64,000 nt of DNA, from the NCBI GenBank assembly GCA_024114885.1, contig CP099424.1:2604001-2668000 (forward strand), given 5' to 3'. Position 1 is the stretch's first letter, and every line of letters begins with the position of its first letter. The notes under the pieces are model-generated. The model ran no database searches. It worked only from the letters and a program-made list of their open reading frames with translations, and was not told the origin of the DNA. This stretch comes from Septoria linicola (Eukaryota; Ascomycota; Dothideomycetes; Mycosphaerellales; Mycosphaerellaceae). Positions 25,901 through 38,420 of the stretch are shown piece by piece. Made by a program: the position numbers and the translations under genes.

Positions 25901-28626
25901 TATATATACTATAGCTCTACATCCCTATACCTTGAGGTAGGAGACTATTAGTTTAATCCTATTAAAAGCTTTATTAGGTAAGAGCTTGAATCCCTTAATA
26001 TTAGGTCTATTTAGAAGCTTGTTCCTTATATATACCTATGCTTTAAGGGCTTCTAGCTAAAACTTAATAGGTATCTTGCTTTCTTTAAGCATTACTCTAA
26101 TAGAGGCCTCTAATATTTAGATAGACCTCTTAACTACTCTATTCTAGAGTGAATTATAGGCCTTAGTTGGCTTAAGGGTGATTCTAAAGTCCTTCTCCTA
26201 CTGTTTGATTAAAGTAGTGATCTCTCTAGCATTGTTAGCCCTTATAGACTTGAGGAGTGCTACTAACTACCTTTCTGCCTTGATTCTCTAGTTCTGAAGA
26301 GTAGTTAGTATATCTAATCTAGCCTTAAGTAGAAATGCCTATTTCTTTCTTAAGAAGTTATTAATAATCTTAAGCTACTATATAAAACCTTTTACTAATA
26401 ATAGTAATAGTCTACAGATATCTACTAATATAAGGGCTAATCTTTCAGGTCTTCTCTTAACAGACTTACCTAGGTGTTTCTTTATCTTGCCTATTATATA
26501 GATCCTATACTTATACTCTTCCTAGTTAGGAATTAGAATTCTTTCCTTTAGGTTAGTAACTTTATAAAGGTTTGAGAGTAACCCTCTTCTAAAGTATACA
26601 AATCTTCTATGCTATAGCTCCTACTATTTTAGATCCTTCTCTAATAGGGCAGTATAGGTATTGTTAACCTCTATAGGATTATATAGTAAGTAATATAACT
26701 TTTCCTATAGGAGAGGTAATATCTTACTAACAAATAGAACACCTCTAACTAGCTTAGTCTTTATAACTATTTAGCTATCTAGGGAGGTAAGAGTGAAATC
26801 AGGCTTCTAGACTCTAAATTGCTTACTAAACTAATCCTATAATACAAGATTTACTCTAAGATTAGGAATAAATAGTACCCTATCAAGTAGAACTTCTCCT
26901 CCTAAGATTCCCTTTATCTATACTAGTCTAGAGTAGGTTGTATAGAGGTATCCTCCTCCTACCTTGATCTATACTTTCTTCCTTAGTAGCTTTACTAATC
27001 TAAAGAAGGACAGTTAGTTAGTTATATAGGATAAGGCACAGGAATCTAAGAGCTATTCTTAGGGTAATAACTTGCCTTTAGCCTTAATTATAGAATAGGC
27101 CAACTTATCTTAGTTATTATCTTCTAATAGGGAATTATTATTACTTCTAGAACTAGAGTAAGTTCCAGAATTAGAACTAGAACTAGACTCCTAGGCTGAA
27201 AATCCTTTCTTTAGAAGCTTTCTAGACTTTTCTATCCTTTAAAGCTGCTTACCTATTTTCTAGACAACCTTCTTTAGCTTATTATATAATAATAACTTAT
27301 AGACAGCTTTCTTAATATATCTAGCATTCCTTAGTAAAAGGGATCTTCTAACCCTCCCTCTAAGGAATAATCCCTAAGGGTCCTTCTAGTTCTTAGTACT
27401 GTTTCTCTACTAGGACAGTTTCTTAGTAGTAGGGAGGTTAGGACAATCCTTTAACTAGTGCTTCCCTTTCTTATAGAGCTAGTATATTAGTAGAGACTTT
27501 CCTTAGTAGGGCTGCCTAGAATAGAATATAGCTAGACCTATATCTATCTTGTCTAGATTGTCTCTTGCCTCTTAGGACTTAAGTAGAAGGAGAACAGTGT
27601 CTATATCTAAGGATAGTTAGGTTATAATAGTATCCTTAGCTACTTAGTATAATATAGGTAGGGACTATAGGAGATGTTTTAGCCTTTTCTCTTAGCTCTA
27701 GTAGTAGGCTTCCTGAGGATCAATCTTAGCAATCCTCTTACCTAGGCCTCTAAGGTATCTCTATACTTCCCTAATTATCTTATTAGGTAATATCCTAAAT
27801 ATAACAAACTACTTAATCAGACCTATAGTATAGGACTTTAGGACTCTATTATACTTGTTTTAGAGAATTACTTATATCTTAGCTACTAGTATAGTAACAT
27901 ACTATGTCTCTAGCTCTATCTTATTATCTTTACTAATACTGTATCTAATACTGAACCTATATACTGTATTGTCTTTTAAGAAGTATTGATTCTAAGTAAC
28001 ATACATCTGAAGACTAGTATCCTACTGAACTATGTATAGGTTCCCTCTAACAATTAGTTAGCTAATTGCCTAGAACTAGTCCTTTCCTTCTAGCTTATCT
28101 GTCTATAGCTTGAACTATCTCTTCTAGTTAGTTCTGTCTAGGATTAGAATCCTTTAGCTCTTCTTGTCCTCTTAGTCTATTATAGAAATAGGTAAATAGA
28201 ATAAATGATTAGTAGAATGCTTCAGACTAGCTAAGGATTCTAGAGAAGGGTAATTTCTTATAGTAGGGAGACTAGCTCTAAGGGATAGGGATTCCTCGTA
28301 TTTAGGAAATTACTAAGACTTAGATCTTTCTCTCTTAGCAGAGTTTCTGTTACTAGGTAGTAGGAAGGCTAAGTAGCCTCTTCTAACTCTAGTAATGCTA
28401 GGTACAATAGTAGAGAACTAGGCAGGTATTAACAAAGTAGAAATATACTACTATCTTATAGAGATCTTTACTAACTTGTATACTACTAGGTGCAAACTAG
28501 CTTCGTTAGTAATATAGTTAGGGAAACTTCTAGGCCCTAAATGTTTTCTATAAACTACAAGGGATACAAGTAACCTATACTAACATAGGTTACTCCTATT
28601 TAGTGCACAAACCCGGGCTTATAACC
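22986..28626 (-). pseudogene. gag-pol: Copia-1 gag-pol relic (gag, integrase, RT, RNase H)
   Basis: Minus-strand reading in Ty1/Copia order, right to left: gag with a CCHC knuckle at about 27440-27490, the pre-integrase and integrase region at about 26000-26600, reverse transcriptase at about 24480-25150, RNase H at about 23670-24110. The RT active site near 24650-24675 reads Y-I-N-N-I for an expected Y-V-D-D-I. Integrase preceding RT is what separates Copia from Gypsy. The encoded polyprotein would normally make virus-like particles, copy the RNA and insert the DNA. Many TAA/TAG stops break it, but several CAA/CAG codons survive, unlike in the older elements. Confidence 0.88.
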
Positions 28627-28903
28627 TGTTAAAAGTGGAGGGCGTATTATATGCTATATAATATCAAGGAGGGTATAGCGTAGTAAAGAAGAATAGGGGA
28701 TTAATCTTGAACTAACTTATATATATAGTATAGTAGTAATATACTAGGAACTAAATATAAAGTTAATTAAGTTAGTTATCTAAGAAGAGAAGAGAGAGAA
28801 GCAAGATATACCTCTTACTAAGCCTTAGGTAGATGCCTTAGGTATCTAGAACCATGCTCAGAAGTCTATATCTAGACTAACTATCTAGGATATATTCTTA
28901 ATA
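28627..28903 (-). repeat. 5' LTR of Copia-1
   Basis: Begins tgttaaaagtgg (unmutated TG) and ends cttaata (CA now TA). Directly inside it lies the expected primer-binding region, which contains aacccgggcttataacc on the plus strand; the tRNA was not identified. Confidence 0.92.
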
Positions 28904-28908
28904 ATATC
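28904..28908. repeat. Target-site duplication of Copia-1, right copy (ATATC)
   Basis: Matches 22704-22708. The site lies in the Gypsy-2 protease region. Confidence 0.92.
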
Positions 28909-30336
28909 TACTATATTATCTAGGAGGTATTCGCGACGAATACTCTCCTCTAGTACCTCGACTACGCCTTCGATACGTGCTATATATACGGCTTGTATAG
29001 GTAGGAAGTCTTTACTAGTTAATTTAGCTCTAGTATCTAGAGACTCTAGTCCCTCTCCGATACCTACGCTTTTTTCGACTTACCGACGTTAATACTACGT
29101 ACCGTAGGCTTCTTACTATCGTCGCTCTAGGAGTCTAGATTAGAGTACTTATTCTTATAGTATCTATACTTCTTATATCTATAATACTAGATATACGATA
29201 GGTTATCGCTTACGCGTCGGTTACGCTCTATAGGCTTCTTGCCTAACCTATCCTTCTGTTTTTCCTTCTCTCTAAAGGGTTTCTTAGATAGTTAGCGAGT
29301 ACGCTCCTTATACTCCTCGTCCCTAGCGCGCTTACTAGGACCTCTATTTTTATTAGTACCCTCCTTAGGCTCTAGCGTAGGATCGGCTTCCTCGTATCGT
29401 TTCGTAAACGCGACGAGGTCGCTACGGTTACGTAGTAGTAGGTCCTTCTACTTTAAGAGCTCCTATCGTAGTAGCTTACGTAGCTTTACGATAAACGTAC
29501 GACACCGCTACTCTTCGCTAAAGTTACCTAGCTAGTACTCTAGAGTGTTTAACTCTATATCGAATTACTAGGTAGTTTAGTTATAGCGTTACTAGATACG
29601 CTCGTACTCTATAGTTGCGAGGATCGTACGATTCTACTCGTTACCGACTAAGTTAAAGATAAAGGCTTGAAACTTGTCCTAAGTATAGGAGGAGGGGAGA
29701 TAGTCTATATTATTCTCGTTATACTACTTGTCTAAGACATCGCCTACTAGGTATAAGATAGCGTAGAGTACGCGCGGCCTATACGCTACGAAATAGTCTA
29801 CGCTATTAGCGAAGATTACCTTAAGGGTTCTAATAAACTCTCTAGCTTCTCTAACGTTCTTACCTTTAAAGGGCTTTAGCTCCTTTAACCTCGGGCTCTT
29901 ACTAACTCTAAGGTTACTACTCGTACGAGGCGTAGGCTCGTCGCCTAGGTCTTCTAGCTATAGTCTGCCGATACTAGACGCCTTGTCTTGTTTATAGCGA
30001 CTAAGCTATACGCTAGTAAGAGGGCTGCTCCCTATAGGCGCTACGAGTTTGCTTCGTAAGTATGTATTCTTACGTTATAGGTTAGCGAGGTAGACCTACT
30101 TACGTAACGCCTTATTAGTAGCCGCTAAGCGATCTAGCTCTATGTCCTCGTCTACTAGTTAGCTATGTCCTATAGCGTTACCGGCGTTAGGCCCGTTTTA
30201 GTTAAGATAATCTTCTAGCTCTTATTTAGCGAGCTCGTCTCGTATATATTCCGCCTACGAGGCGCCGTCGTTATACGATATCTTGTTTCTAGGGTTCTAT
30301 AGATTACTACTCTGTATAGGAGAGAAGAATTAGAAT
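28909..30336 (-). pseudogene. gag: Gypsy-2 gag and protease N-terminal relic
   Basis: Minus-strand reading from inside the 5' LTR to the Copia-1 insertion. A degraded CCHC zinc knuckle lies at about 29160-29205: it reads Y-x2-Y-x4-Y-x4-Y, each former Cys/His now Tyr (TAT/TAC). This fits TGT/TGC and CAT/CAC hit by RIP. The knuckle places nucleocapsid directly before protease, whose other part resumes left of Copia-1. Gag proper would occupy about 29250-30250. The start codon was not identified. Confidence 0.7.
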
Positions 30337-30541
30337 TATAAAGGGTATATAGTAACGTATAGAACGCCCTTAACTATCGTTAAGACTATAGACTAATTCT
30401 TATAGGTTCTAATATAGAGCGCGTACGTCGCGTATAAAATACCTATACGCTAAGCATACTCGGTATAAGCTAGTATACTAAGGCAAGGTAGTAAGGTAGG
30501 CGGCCTTCCTTTACTTCGACTATTTACTCTACGCTCTTATA
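30337..30541 (-). repeat. 5' LTR of Gypsy-2
   Basis: Direct repeat of 17224-17428, five transitions apart. At four of the differences one copy has TpA where the other has CpA or TpG. Confidence 0.93.
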
Positions 30542-30546
30542 GATAT
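30542..30546. repeat. Target-site duplication of Gypsy-2, right copy (GATAT)
   Basis: Matches 17219-17223 exactly. Confidence 0.9.
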
Positions 30547-33500
30547 AGTCGAGTTCTTTCTTAGTCTCTTCGAATAGGAGCTAGGTAACTATCTCTACGT
30601 TAGCTCTCTCTTAAGTAGACTCGCTATCCTAGAGTTAGATATAAAAGACCTCTCCTACGCTAGCTCTCTTATATTTACTTCTTACCTCGCTACTATTATC
30701 GCTATCGCTAAATACTTCTTACTACTCGATACCTAGAGGCTCTACTATATCGCTATTATAGCTATCGATCCCGCTACTATCTCTAAGAGACTAGAGTCTA
30801 TCGTATTCTACCTATAATAGCGTATAAAGAAGAATTTCTATATAAATATCCTAGATAAATATAGCTACGAATAGCGTCTCTTTACGCGTATCGTCTCTAT
30901 ATTAAACTATAGTCGTAAGATCTATAACGAAACCTATATACTACTATATATCGCCTAGAGCCTCGATAGTTAATCTCTATCGCTCGATAGTAATTACCTT
31001 AATATTAGTACCTTATAGGTCGTTTCTAGCTAGCTAATAGAGGAGTATAAGGCTCTCCTATACTACCTAATATATACGACCGAAGCCGAACTCTCTCTCT
31101 TCTATATAACTAACCTCTATAACGAATTAAAGAATACTACTCTAGAGTTTAGCTATATCTACGCTATAGCGAACGAAGCGTAGTTATAAGAGGAAGCTAC
31201 TACTATATTTATCTTCCGACGCGTTATATATAATCCTAAGGTAGCGTAAACTCTTCTTAGTAGCTTAGAAAAGTTAGATAAGGTCTACTACTAGTAGGCT
31301 ATTATCGAATACTATCGTCTCTATACTACTTTTAAAGAAAAGCTCTTAGTAGTATACTATCTCCTCGCTAGAGGACTAGCGTAGGAGCTAGAACTCTTTA
31401 GTCTTATATATAAAAACACTACTATAGCGCTCTATAATATATATATCGACTAGAGCTACGTACTACTATTTACTTAGTATTCTAAGATTCTTATAAGCTA
31501 CGCTATTAGACAATATCTATCTACGAAACTCGGTCGTATCTTCGTACTATAATAGAACTATATCTGGCTTTTTATTTACCTACTCGTATAGACGTACGAG
31601 AAAGATTATATCCTAGGCCTATTCGTATAGTAGCTCGTACTCGACGTCTAGCTTAGTTAACTCGCCTACTAGACGACTACCTTCCTCGATCGACCTCTTA
31701 AAGAGATAGATTCTACTTTAGATAATAAAGATAAAGCGTAGGATAAGGACGAGGGAAGTAGGAGGAAAGAGCTAGAACTCCTCGTAGCTTCGTACCTATT
31801 CTCGATTATAATACTAGAGTATACTTATAAGTATAGATAGTTCTCCTAACTCGACTCTCTCTTTTACGCTTAAGAGGAAGTTATCTATTAGACGAATATC
31901 GATAGTTTCTTCGATACTAACTAGCTACGCCTAGAAATATATCGCTATCTTCTATTCTCGTTCCTATATAGCCTAGTATAGTAGCGTTAGCTCTACGCTG
32001 CCCTCTATACTCTCTTTACGAATATACCTAATATCTACGAGATATTCTCTAACTTAGCTACCTCTCTATAGCGTAAAGATACTATACTCTAATCTAGATA
32101 TACTATCGGTATAGTAGAGAATAACTATAGCGTAGATAATATCTCTTTCTTAATCGAGTCTCGTACTAATTAGAACGACTAGCTCTACTAGAGCTTAGAG
32201 TAGTATAACTTTCTTAGATTACCTCTAAAGGACTCTAGCTAGCTCTACCTAGTAGGACCCGCCTACGAGGCTAATCGTCTATATAACGCTACGCGCTAGT
32301 TCTAGCTTAAGAGTATATCTCTAGAGAAATATCTTTAGAGCCTTATAAGATCTTATACGATATTTTATCTAGGCTAGGAAGAGGTACTCGACCTTATTTT
32401 CTAAGAGACGAGGTACCTAGTATTCGTATAGCCTACTAGCTTTAGTAAGAGCCTACTCTATATACTACTAGCGACTCTACTTAGAGTACTAATTACTATC
32501 GTAATTAGCTCGCTACTATCTCTTATCTAGGACTAGGTCGCTCGCTATCGCGCTATAGGTATCGCTACTATATACTAGATAGAGCCTCTCGATACTCCTA
32601 TAGCCCTCTCGGCCTATATCGTCCTTATATATATAGAGACTACTACGTCTACTCTATTTCGTAACTTCGTCTAGTAAGCTACTACGAGTAGTAGCCTCGA
32701 TCGCGTCGTAATAGACAAGTATTACGTTATTCTAGAGTCGACTCTAAAATAGCGCTCTATTTTTCTCTAGCTCTACGTCTTCGCTAGGTTAGAGATCTAA
32801 CTCGTCTATCTTACTACTACTCTACTTCTCGATTACGAAGCCTCTCTTCTCTACTATCTCTATCTTCTCTCTAACTAAGTACTTATTAAATAGATACCGA
32901 CTATCTACGAGAATATTTAGTACTCTATATATAACTACGCTACTAGTTACCTCGATAGTACTCTAGTCGCTATATTCGAGGCGATATAGTAGAAGTACTC
33001 TTATTACTAAATCCTTATCTATAGCGGAACTAAAGACGTCGTACGCTATATCGCTACTCTACTCTCGATCGACTACTACTAACGAGATATAGACTATACT
33101 TCTACTAAATAAGTAGTAGTACTCTCGAACTTCCTCTTAGGCTAGACGCGATTCTTAGTATATACTAATATTATACGCCTTAGCCTTAACGCTAGTAATA
33201 TCGCTACTATTATTTATACTAAGTACTATTATAATAATCTCCTTAGCTATAGCTAAGAGTCTAGTCGCGCGAGTTAGAATAGTCTACTAAGCGAGGCTAT
33301 TATCTTATATAAATATACCTCTACTAGATCTATTACTACGACTAAGAACTATATAGACTAGAATATATAGTCTTATTTTATCTAGCCTCGCTATAGACGC
33401 GTTATTCTTAATTAGATACTCGATAGTAGAGACGACTATATTAGTTATAAAAATAGAGAGATTAAATATAATCTCTACGAGTATCCTCGTAGGAGGTCTA

Positions 33501-36500
33501 AACTCGTTACGCTCCTATACTTAGTACTCGAGTCTATAGGTAGTAGTCTCTCGACAAAGGTATCCTATATATCGCTCTCTAATCCCGATCTTACTTACTC
33601 TACTCTAGTATTCTACTACGCGCCTCGTCTCTTCGATCTCTTATCGTCCTACTTAAGACTATCGTTTTCTATAATACTATACCTATCCTCTCTACTCGTT
33701 CCGTCTTCCTCTTCTAGCTAGTCTTCTCTATTATCCTATATACCTAAATAAAAACGATCGCTCTTCTACTCTAATCGCGACTATAGCTCTTCCTCGTAAG
33801 CTATCGCTATCTTTAAATATTAGAAGTACTAGTCGCGATTATACTCCTAGATCGTATATATCGACTATAGTCTTTTCTAGATTAACGCTTAGGCGTTTCG
33901 CGACGCCTTTTACTAGTAGAACTATATTCTATATCTAATTTACTAGATATAGAATAACTTCGAGCCTACCTTAGCCTACGACTACTAGAAGCGATACGGC
34001 CTCTATAACCTATAATTAACGAGGCTCGTAGGTAAAGTATATAGAAGCCTATAAAAGCTTAATAAGCCTATAGGAGTATACTAGTAGTACTACGCCTCTT
34101 TATATACTCTATATCTAGAGTAGTCTTCTATCTACTCTCTCTTACCTAGTCGTTCTATAGAGAGACTCGACTACCTCTAAGTTATTAAGGAGCTATACGC
34201 TATTATCTTAGTACTCTTATTTCCTTATAATAAGTACGAACTTACTCTTCTCTAGTAGTATATAGCGTCGATTATAGAGTAGTAACTCTACGTTACGTAT
34301 CCTTCTACTAACGTATCTAACTAGTTTAATATCTATATAGTTAAATAGTATATAGTACTCGATAAGGATACTCGTACTATTAGTATATAGATATCGTAGA
34401 TACTATATCTAATTACTGTCTCTCGCGAGTAGCGTATACGAGAGTCGAGCTAAGGCTACTATCTATAGTAGACGAACTAGATAGAGTATAATACTATCCT
34501 ACCTCTTCGTTTCTCGCCTATCCTTCCTTTTTAAGATCTCGATCGTATACGCTATCGTACTATTATAGATAGAGAGACGACGACTATACTAGGAGGATCT
34601 AAGTATCGCTAATAGATTCTTTCTCGTTAGGTCGATCGCTATCTAACCTTTTCTTAACTAGTAGTCTCCTTATCTCGCTTCGAGCTAGGCCGCGTCTCGG
34701 CCCTATATATATATCTATATTAGGCGCGCTATACTCTAGCTACTATTACTCTTTAATAGTATACTCTCCTTACGTCCTATACCTCTAATATATCTCTAAC
34801 TAGTAGTTACGAAAGCCTATAGGCTATCTCGAAGTCGTATATAATATACTATAAGATAGTCGAGCGCGATAATCGCGTCGCGCTATTTAGCCTACTCTCG
34901 ATACGCTCTTATCTCTATACTAGAGTAAGTATCCTTATCGCTACCTCTACTTCTCGTAGAAGTATACGACCTTCTATATACTACTATACTCTTCTTCTCC
35001 TACCTACGTACTAACTATCTCTACTAGTCGTTTATAATATTTCTAGGCGAACTAGTATACCGATATAGTATCTATAAGCCTACTCTAGACGTAGATATAC
35101 TATTTATATAAGAGACTATACCTAGGTACGTACTCGATCGCTATCGTCCCTTACTACCTTCTAACGATCTAGAAATTATATATAGATCGGCTATTACCTC
35201 TACCGCGTCCTCTCTCGTACGTAATATAGTAGAGAGTCGGTATTAAAGAAATACTATATTATATATCTCTATTATTATAGTAGTCTCTACTAACGTTACT
35301 CTATAACCTTTTCTACTTTAGACTAAGGTAGCTCGCGTAGCTTATAGTAGCTCTAGGTCGCTAAAGGTAAGTACTACCCTAGGCGTCGTCCTATAATCCT
35401 ATACTAACTATAACTATAAGAATACTAGAATATAATTATAGACTACGTCGGCTACTATAGTCGTACTCTAGCTACTAGGTAGCTACTACCTCTAGACTTA
35501 TATAACTAGAAGATCCTCGAGGCTATAGAAGCGCTCCTCTCTACTATAGAGCTTTCGCGACGTAAGCGACCTCTCGAGTTAGAAGTACGATCCTTAGTCG
35601 ATCGCTTCTAGGATTCGGTATCTAAACGTATTCGAGCTATATCTTATTACTCTATACTTTACCTACTCTACCTCTAGTCTCTCTACTCGACCTAGCTAAG
35701 TACTATACTATCCTTCTTAGAATTTCTCTCTACCTTACCTCTACTACTCTATACTATCTCTTATATAATATCCTACCTACTAGTATAGCCTAGAGGATAG
35801 CCGTCTATACTAGATCTATATACGACGAGTACTTTCTAAGAAAGTTCCGCTAGTCTCTCGATAGTATTATATATAGCCGATAGTATCTTCTATACCTATA
35901 GAGGTCCTCTCTCCTATACTCTAGGACTATCTTTCTAAACTTCTAGTATAGACGAATTCTCTATCCTAGAACGGATAGATTAGAAGCTCTATACGAACAC
36001 CTACTCTCTATTACGTACGTAGTCGCTAGTAGCTATTATAGAGACGGATATAAGAGAGTTACTATAAAGTAACTACTATTAATATCGTAGAAAGACTATA
36101 TTAATCTAGTAACTTTTTTAATACCTTTCTACGCTTTCGTATCCTCGAAGTCGTATAGGAAAATATCGAGAGCTATAGGATCGATAGTAGTAGCTCTATC
36201 GCCTCTTACGCTCTAGTATCGTTTATCTCCTACTACGTCTATTAGAAGAGCCGACTAGGTAGGCCTAGGCGAGAGAAGCGCTACCCTAGATAGTCTAGAA
36301 CGCTACTACTACTAGAAAGGACTCTACTCTATACGCCTAGACTTCTACTAAGAAGTATACGAGATCGTATAGAAGCGTATCGAGCTAGAGGAACGTCTAC
36401 TATATACGATATCCTATATCTCGAGGTCCTACCTTTATAATCGGTCTCTATAGAAGTAATCGTAGAGGATCTCTAGACTCGAGCTATATAGAGTCGGCGT

Positions 36501-37640
36501 CGCTACTAGTAGTACTATATTAGGATATAGATACCTACGTTCCTATTAGGCTAGAAAAGATAGTTCTAGAATTAGCGTTAAGTTTTATAGTAAAAGTAAA
36601 TATCTATAATTATTTAATATTTATATTATAGCCTACTATATACTATACGTAGAACTTCTACGCTCGTCCTCGCGTCTATACTATCTCTAATATCGTCTCT
36701 TAGAGATCCTCTCTATCGACTCGACTACTTTCTCTCCTATAGTCGATATACGCGCCTATTACTACGCGATAGCTTACGACGAAATCGGCGTTCTCTACTC
36801 CTATCTAGTCCTTACTACTAAACGATAACGTAATAGGATATAGATATTTCTAGTCGAGTAGTAAGAAGACGCTTATAGCGTCGCTAGTCGTACTAAGCTA
36901 CCTATATAGGCCGTTACGCTCTACGACCTTAGCGATTAGGCGTTAGATTATTAGACGTCGTAACTCGACTCTACCTAACTACTTAGCCTATAGCCTAACT
37001 ACGAGTAAGAGTTCTAGTATATCTAGAACATAGTCTACCTAGGTAAAAGAGACCGCTTTAGGTAAGTATAGGTATAATAGGTCTATATAGGGATATAGTA
37101 TAAGTAGCTACTCGAGTAGGTACGGGTATTAGACGTACTAGACGCTATTCTTCGAGAGAACCTCTACTACTACGAGCTACTAAACCTATAGAGCTAGCTC
37201 GATAAGAATAACTCTACTTAGAACGCTACTATCGCTAAGTATCTCTTTTAGTATTAGGATTTCTAATCTTATACTATACCTAGTTAAGAGGTTACCTAGT
37301 ACCTCTATAGTAAATACCTATTAGACGCTAACGACGACGAGTATCTAGCTTTTACGCTTATATAGAAGGTCTCTTACGACGAAGATAGATCTTCTATAGC
37401 CTAGATAGAGTAGTTAACGCTCGCGTAGTATAGACTATAGTACTAGTAGCTATATAAGTAGTTTAAGATAGAAAGCGAGGAGAGAGAAAGCGACTAGAAG
37501 AACTTAAGACTATCTAACGTATATAGGCTCGTAGTCTAGTAAGGTCTCGAGGTCGACGACGAATATCTTAGTTACGCGCTCTACGACCCTTATCTCTAGC
37601 TAGAAGACGCCTAGATAGAAGCGTTATAGAGTAATAAGGC
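30542..37640 (+). pseudogene. OrsD-RecQ relic, continuation with RecQ-like helicase domain and long C-terminal region
   Basis: The plus-strand reading resumes after Gypsy-2. Helicase motifs are in order: Walker A at 32432-32458 (P-T-S-F-S-K-S-L, both Gly now Ser), motif Ib-like L-S-L-I-Q-D near 32510, DExH box at 32708-32728 (D-K-Y-Y for an expected D-E-C-H), motif III L-T-T-T-L at about 32805-32822, motif IV near 33011 (I-Y-S-G-T), and motif VI at 33246-33280 (Q-E-S-S-R-A-S for Q-E-S-G-R-A-G). This is the RecQ/superfamily-2 signature. ATP-dependent 3'-5' DNA unwinding is the family's known activity. Over 1,300 further codons read on, with no recognised domain; the part after about 36650 may be a second gene. 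Gly-to-Ser and Cys/His-to-Tyr changes fit RIP. Fungal relatives lie next to telomeres. Confidence 0.78.
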
Positions 37641-38418
37641 TAGGAGCTCCTCTTAAGTAGAAAGGAGATACGCGCTATCAAGCTCTATATATCGTTCTTA
37701 CTCTCTATCTTCTCGTCGCTCTCGAAGCTATAGTTATAGTCTTACCTATACTACCTCTCTAAGTTACCTTTTCGAATAGTAGCTCTCCTATACTACTTCT
37801 TTTACTTTATTTCTCTCTTCGTAGTTAGGTTTCTCTACTATAACTCCTCTATATTCTAGGTAGTAGCTACTTATCGTAGTCTTCTCTACTACTAGGTACT
37901 AAGGAGATTACTCTTCTATATTATATAGTCTTATTCTATATATATAGGAGTTAAATACTAAATCGCTATTTAGAGGATTTAATTTATTTAATCGTTAAAT
38001 AAATTTAAATACTTTAGCTTCTAAAGATTATAAATAGTTAAGATTCTATAGGTAAACTACTAGTAGTTTATAGTAAGCGCTAGATAGTACTCGAATAGTA
38101 GCGCCGATCTTCTTAGCGCTAAACTTAGCCTATACTCTTATAGATAGCTATAAATATACTATCTATATTACTAATAAGCGCTAAGTCGGAGCGTACGATT
38201 AGTAGCGCTAGGCGTACTATTCTATTAACACGCTCGTAGCTCGACGGTACTACTATAACTTAGTCTAAATATACTAAAAGTTAGTAGAAGTTAGGTATTA
38301 CTAAGATTATAGTAGATAGCGCTATAGAGTAAGTTATTACTACTACGTATATAGATAATTATTAAGTATTTAGAGTGAATCTTACGATTTAATTTAGTAA
38401 TTAAACTAAATCTAAATC
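37641..38418. other. Spacer between helicase relic and pogo element; possible small non-autonomous element
   Basis: No gene was recognised. A Ser/Tyr-rich plus-strand reading fades out near 37930. From about 37940 the sequence turns AT-rich with phased TTTAAT/ATTTAAA runs. A run near 37967-38020 (attta..taaatac) and one near 38365-38395 (gtatttaga..taatttag) are loosely inverted copies, so a miniature element of about 450 bp is possible. Repeats of a tagcgct/agcgcta motif lie between them (38070-38210). The pogo element entered at the right side of this stretch. The evidence for a mobile unit is weak. Confidence 0.3.
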
Positions 38419-38420
38419 TA

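Larger units (their letters stand above)
22709..28903 (-). mobile_element. Copia-1: Ty1/Copia retrotransposon inserted in Gypsy-2
   Basis: 6,195 bp with 277-bp LTRs and a perfect 5-bp target duplication. Its code runs on the minus strand, and it is the inverted counterpart of Copia-2 (42861-49159), which it matches over its length. CpA and TpG are much commoner here than in the flanks, and the right LTR still begins with the canonical TG. It is therefore among the youngest insertions. Stops still interrupt every domain, so it is inactive. Confidence 0.94.
17224..30541 (-). mobile_element. Gypsy-2: chromodomain-bearing Ty3/Gypsy retrotransposon (chromovirus type), carrying Copia-1
   Basis: 205-bp LTRs at both ends are flanked by a perfect 5-bp target duplication. 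With Copia-1 and its 5-bp duplication removed, the element is about 7.1 kb. Gag-pol reads on the minus strand, from gag near 30.3 kb to a chromodomain near 18.9 kb. The LTRs differ at five positions, all transitions; four are CpA/TpA or TpG/TpA differences as RIP makes. Chromoviruses of fungi insert by recognising chromatin marks through the chromodomain, so location in already silent DNA fits. Residual TG/CA is clearly higher than in the host relic, so it is younger. Confidence 0.93.
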
